DNA of 64,000 nucleotides. Origin: Candidatus Sigynarchaeum calidifontis (GTDB lineage: Archaea; Asgardarchaeota; Lokiarchaeia; Sigyniarchaeales; Sigyniarchaeaceae). Shown here in pieces: positions 61,370-64,000 of this stretch (the stretch's first letter is position 1; each line of letters begins with the position of its first letter). The position numbers and the translations under genes are program-made. Below the pieces are notes generated by a model. That model was given only the letters and a program-made list of their open reading frames with translations, was not told the origin of the DNA and ran no database searches. The DNA lies in contig JAUQYZ010000258.1 in NCBI GenBank assembly GCA_030587475.1, positions 1 through 64,000 of the forward strand, given 5' to 3'.

Positions 61370-63184
61370 ATGCACGGCAACATGAAGCGTGTCTTGGCAA
61401 TATCCGTTTTTTTTTCGCTGCTGGTCGGTGTAATTGCTTTCTGTTCGTTTCCACCCGGCTGCCCGCCAAGTAAAACAGCCGCCGGCTCGCTCGCGACGAG
61501 TGGAGACTTGCCCGCGTCATTTCAAGGGCGAATCACGTCCATGAAGAGATACGCGATCCTGGACAACTACGGCACGTTCTCTACGAAGGACTCCATCGTG
61601 TTCATGAACACGGATTCGGAACCCACGAGTCATTTTTTTATATGCCTTAATGAAGAGCAAACAAGCCAGCTTTACGAGATGATCGTGACCGGCATTACCG
61701 GGGAACGTTACAACTACGTCCGGTTGGGCTCGAAGCTCGCTAGCTATAACACGTGGAGGATCTCCTTCCCTGGACCCTTGATGCCTGGTGAATCGTGCCA
61801 GTTCGACATCCTCAGGTTCTTCCATGGCGTCATGACCAGCACGATGAACCAGACGAACATGGTCGTGAACATCTATCACACCACCTACCCCCTCACGCCC
61901 TACTACACCGACCTGGAAACGTGCCAGCTGACCTTGCCCCAGGGCTCAGACATAACGGAATATCAACCGGAATCAGGCGAACGAACGAATAACATCATCA
62001 ATTTTGCAGCCAAGAACATGTTCCCGTTTTTTACCAACTATCTTCACGTGTCGTTCAAGCACGCGAGCGTTTCGTTCACCGAGACCAGTAATTCGGTGGT
62101 GACCATCACGACCAGCATGCAAAACTGGCGGGTGTCGAACCTCGTGGAGATAAAGAACACCGGAACGGTCAACTTGACTTCGCTCATTTTCACGGTCCCG
62201 AGTGACGCGACCGACTTCACGGGGAAGGATTATCTAGGATTTATCTCTGGCGTAGTCGACACGAAGGTAGTGAGAGGCGGCTTTAAAAACGTCACGATCA
62301 ACTTGTTGCTAAACAGGCACAAGATCACGCCCAACAACAAGTTCTCTTTCACCTTCGAGTTCAAGCTACCCTTCACATCGGCTCGTGTCACGCAAGGGGA
62401 TACGCGGAATGCGCTATTCGTCGATATCTTCCAGGTAGTGAAGAACCCGTGGATTATGAGAAACGTCGAGGTGCGCATCGCGCTGCCCGAGGCTTCATAT
62501 ATCGATTTTAACCTGCTAAACGCAAAGCCAACCGCGGTCGACAACCAGAACGGGATGCAATACCTCATCTATCGCCAGTCAGGAACCGCTCCCGAGTCGT
62601 CGAAGGTCGTGACGATAATGTACGAGTATTCGAGCCTCGCGATGCAGACCAGGCCATTGATCATCACCCTCGTGGTCGGCCTGGTAGCCACATTCCTCAT
62701 CATAGCCCGCAAGATCTTCATGCATTACGAGCAGCCAGTCTCGACCGTTTCAGAGGCACTCCCGGTCGAAGCCTTGAAGGAATTTTCCAGCATCTTCGAG
62801 GAGAAGGTCGCAGCGTACATTGATCTCGACACGCTCAACGATGACTTCCAAAGACGTAAAATTAAGAAGCGTGAGTTCCAGATCAAGGTCGATGACCTGA
62901 CGCGCAAGATCAAGTTGCTCGACAACAAGATCCGGCCATCGAAGCGGAACCTTGTCGAGTTCGGCGGGAGATTCAAGGAAATCATAGACGAGCTGGATCT
63001 ACTCGAAGCAGAACGTCAATCTGTCCAGGACAGCTTGATAACCCTCGAACGCCGCTACAAGGACGGGCAGATAAAATCCAGGGTCGCATACGAGCAATTA
63101 TATGATAATTATGCGACGCGCCTCAAGAAGATCCAAGGCAGTATCGATAGCGGGGTCAACGAACTAAAAAGTTACATCAGCTAG
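61370..63184 (+). CDS. ribophorin-I (OST1)-like membrane protein
   Basis: About 604 residues. A signal peptide (near residues 5-28) leads to two Ig/beta-sandwich-like luminal-type domains (about 45-215 and 225-435). One membrane helix (about 436-458, IITLVVGLVATFLIIARKIFM) and a cytosolic coiled coil of about 130 residues follow. This order matches ribophorin I, as does the pattern ITTSMQNWRVSNLVEIKNTG and YEYSSLAMQTRPLIIT around the last strand and helix. Asgard genomes have been reported to hold such homologues. It would be an accessory part of oligosaccharyltransferase. ATG at 61382 is also possible. Similarity is structural rather than strong, so this stays an inference. Confidence 0.65.
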   Translation: MHGNMKRVLAISVFFSLLVGVIAFCSFPPGCPPSKTAAGSLATSGDLPASFQGRITSMKRYAILDNYGTFSTKDSIVFMNTDSEPTSHFFICLNEEQTSQLYEMIVTGITGERYNYVRLGSKLASYNTWRISFPGPLMPGESCQFDILRFFHGVMTSTMNQTNMVVNIYHTTYPLTPYYTDLETCQLTLPQGSDITEYQPESGERTNNIINFAAKNMFPFFTNYLHVSFKHASVSFTETSNSVVTITTSMQNWRVSNLVEIKNTGTVNLTSLIFTVPSDATDFTGKDYLGFISGVVDTKVVRGGFKNVTINLLLNRHKITPNNKFSFTFEFKLPFTSARVTQGDTRNALFVDIFQVVKNPWIMRNVEVRIALPEASYIDFNLLNAKPTAVDNQNGMQYLIYRQSGTAPESSKVVTIMYEYSSLAMQTRPLIITLVVGLVATFLIIARKIFMHYEQPVSTVSEALPVEALKEFSSIFEEKVAAYIDLDTLNDDFQRRKIKKREFQIKVDDLTRKIKLLDNKIRPSKRNLVEFGGRFKEIIDELDLLEAERQSVQDSLITLERRYKDGQIKSRVAYEQLYDNYATRLKKIQGSIDSGVNELKSYIS

Positions 63185-63315
63185 GTTTATCTCTTTTTAT
63201 TATTAGCCGTTGACGTGTTCCGAGACACGTGAGATCTCGGCTATGGGAATGCGAGTTCTTGGTACATAATCGTTTTTATCCTTCATCTTGGGTTCTCCGT
63301 GCATTCCCTCAAGCT

Positions 63316-63326
63316 TAATTAGAACC
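63316..63326 (+). promoter_or_regulatory. TATA-like element TTAATTAGAACC before the Trm112-like gene
   Basis: The sequence at 63315-63326 resembles AATTAAGAACC of the motifs at 8533 and 10045. It lies about 35 nt before the ATG at 63358, which is suitable for a core promoter. Confidence 0.35.
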
Positions 63327-63357
63327 AACGGCCTCTTTGATACAGAGTGAACTTGCG

Positions 63358-64000
63358 ATGAAGCCATGGTTACTAGAAATACTTGCTTGTCCCATCGATA
63401 AACACTACCCGTTAGACCTTTCCATTTATGCTATCGAGGATTTAGATTCGTTCTTGAAAAAGAAAGGGAACATGGAAGAGATGAAAAAAGACTTGTCATT
63501 CTTTTTCAAGAACAACATCGATGATGACGACCCGGATAGTAGCGTTGCGATCATCAACATCGATGATTCCAGCAAGGAATTACTTGTATTTGACACGCTT
63601 GTTCGGAAACCATCACCCCCGGTCACGTATCTAGAAAAAATTATTGCCAGCATCGACGAGCTCAAGCCAATCACCGATCATAGCAGCAACACGGTGAAGG
63701 AAACGATCTTTTATCTCCTGGCCTTGAAGGATAAGCTCAATAAGGTGATCGACACAATCACGGGCGCGGGCATCCCTGTCGCGCTCCAGCGGGAGGAGAT
63801 CGAGGCCATCGAACCAGACTTGATCTTGTTGAACTGGTTCAAGCAAGCCATCGAAATCGAGTCTGGAGTGATGACATGTGCCAAATGTCACAGGTGGTTC
63901 CCGATCCGCGATGGTATCCCGCAAATGTTACCGGACGAGCTGCGGAAAGAGAAATACGACAAGGAATTCCTCGAGACGTGGAAAAACAAGATGGATGCCC
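63358..64000 (+). CDS. Trm112-like zinc-binding protein with a long insertion, 3' end beyond the window
   Basis: The frame is open to the window edge (at least 214 codons). The N-terminus MKPWLLEILACPIDKHYPL and the later VMTCAKCHRWFPIRDGIPQMLPDEL are the two halves of a Trm112 domain. About 150 residues are inserted between them, with acidic and helical segments. The first half has only one Cys (CPID-K-H), so zinc binding may use His with CAKC. Trm112 partners activate methyltransferases acting on tRNA, rRNA or release factor; Trm1 at 29120 does not need it. The true end lies outside. Confidence 0.8.
   Translation, partial: MKPWLLEILACPIDKHYPLDLSIYAIEDLDSFLKKKGNMEEMKKDLSFFFKNNIDDDDPDSSVAIINIDDSSKELLVFDTLVRKPSPPVTYLEKIIASIDELKPITDHSSNTVKETIFYLLALKDKLNKVIDTITGAGIPVALQREEIEAIEPDLILLNWFKQAIEIESGVMTCAKCHRWFPIRDGIPQMLPDELRKEKYDKEFLETWKNKMDA

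Noticed and set aside
1-64000. tRNA, rRNA, CRISPR arrays, insertion sequences
   Set aside because: Intergenic gaps were read for T-loop sequences, regular repeats and transposase motifs; none was convincing.

Overview
This 64 kb window is GC-rich, densely coding archaeal DNA. It most likely comes from an Asgard archaeon, for three reasons. First, it encodes eukaryote-type cell-biology proteins: two ESCRT-III/Snf7 proteins (8602-9234, 10236-10934), an actin-family protein (14309-15778), a degenerate Ras/Rab-like G-domain protein (12226-13200), a Roadblock/LC7 protein (46355-46723), a RING-type zinc finger (end of 56606-57871) and a ribophorin-I-like protein next to a GlcNAc-1-phosphate transferase (59880-63184). 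Second, its information-processing genes are archaeal: SelB/EEFSEC-type factor, Trm1, Trm112-like, RadB-like ATPase, archaeal TyrRS and type-2 MetAP. Third, its cofactor chemistry is archaeal: F420 synthesis, F420-dependent Mtd and LipS1/LipS2-type lipoyl synthesis. The class within Asgard cannot be resolved by eye. The base composition is far from AT-rich Lokiarchaeia.

Layout. 1-1000: decayed surface-protein DNA. 1.1-3.6 kb: selB with a small partner gene and a PIG-L deacetylase. 3.6-8.5 kb: KTSC protein, a TPR/zinc-ribbon protein, a GH10 xylanase and a membrane protein. 8.6-17 kb: the cytoskeleton and membrane-remodelling block (ESCRT-III, crotonase, ESCRT-III, Maf, GTPase-like, crotonase, actin-like, membrane-anchored toroid). 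17-29 kb: mtd, a gene-remnant patch, a large Pro/Ala-rich membrane protein, phosphohexomutase, the lipoyl cluster, the F420 pair and MetAP. 29-33 kb: trm1, RadB-like ATPase, RuvC-like protein with an apparent AUA start, and an epimerase. 33-46 kb: one seven-gene minus-strand block (transglutaminase-like/PKD protein, Ig-like surface protein, DUF4129-like protein, membrane protein, MoxR, DUF58, membrane protein). 46-64 kb: Roadblock, a WD40 remnant, TyrRS, the CooS CO dehydrogenase with its Fe-S partner, a giant ectoenzyme-like protein, ADP-ribosylglycohydrolase, the RING protein, a glycosylation block and a partial Trm112-like gene.

How the genes fit together. CooS plus Mtd plus F420 synthesis indicate an anaerobe with one-carbon or CO metabolism. 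SelB implies that selenoproteins are encoded elsewhere. GH10 and several sugar enzymes indicate polysaccharide use and surface glycosylation. The GlcNAc-1-P transferase and the ribophorin-like protein point to a eukaryote-like N-glycosylation branch. The MoxR block looks like a cell-envelope maturation machine whose transglutaminase domain has lost its catalytic residues.

I saw no tRNA, rRNA, CRISPR array or intact insertion sequence. Promoter and terminator calls are by eye only.
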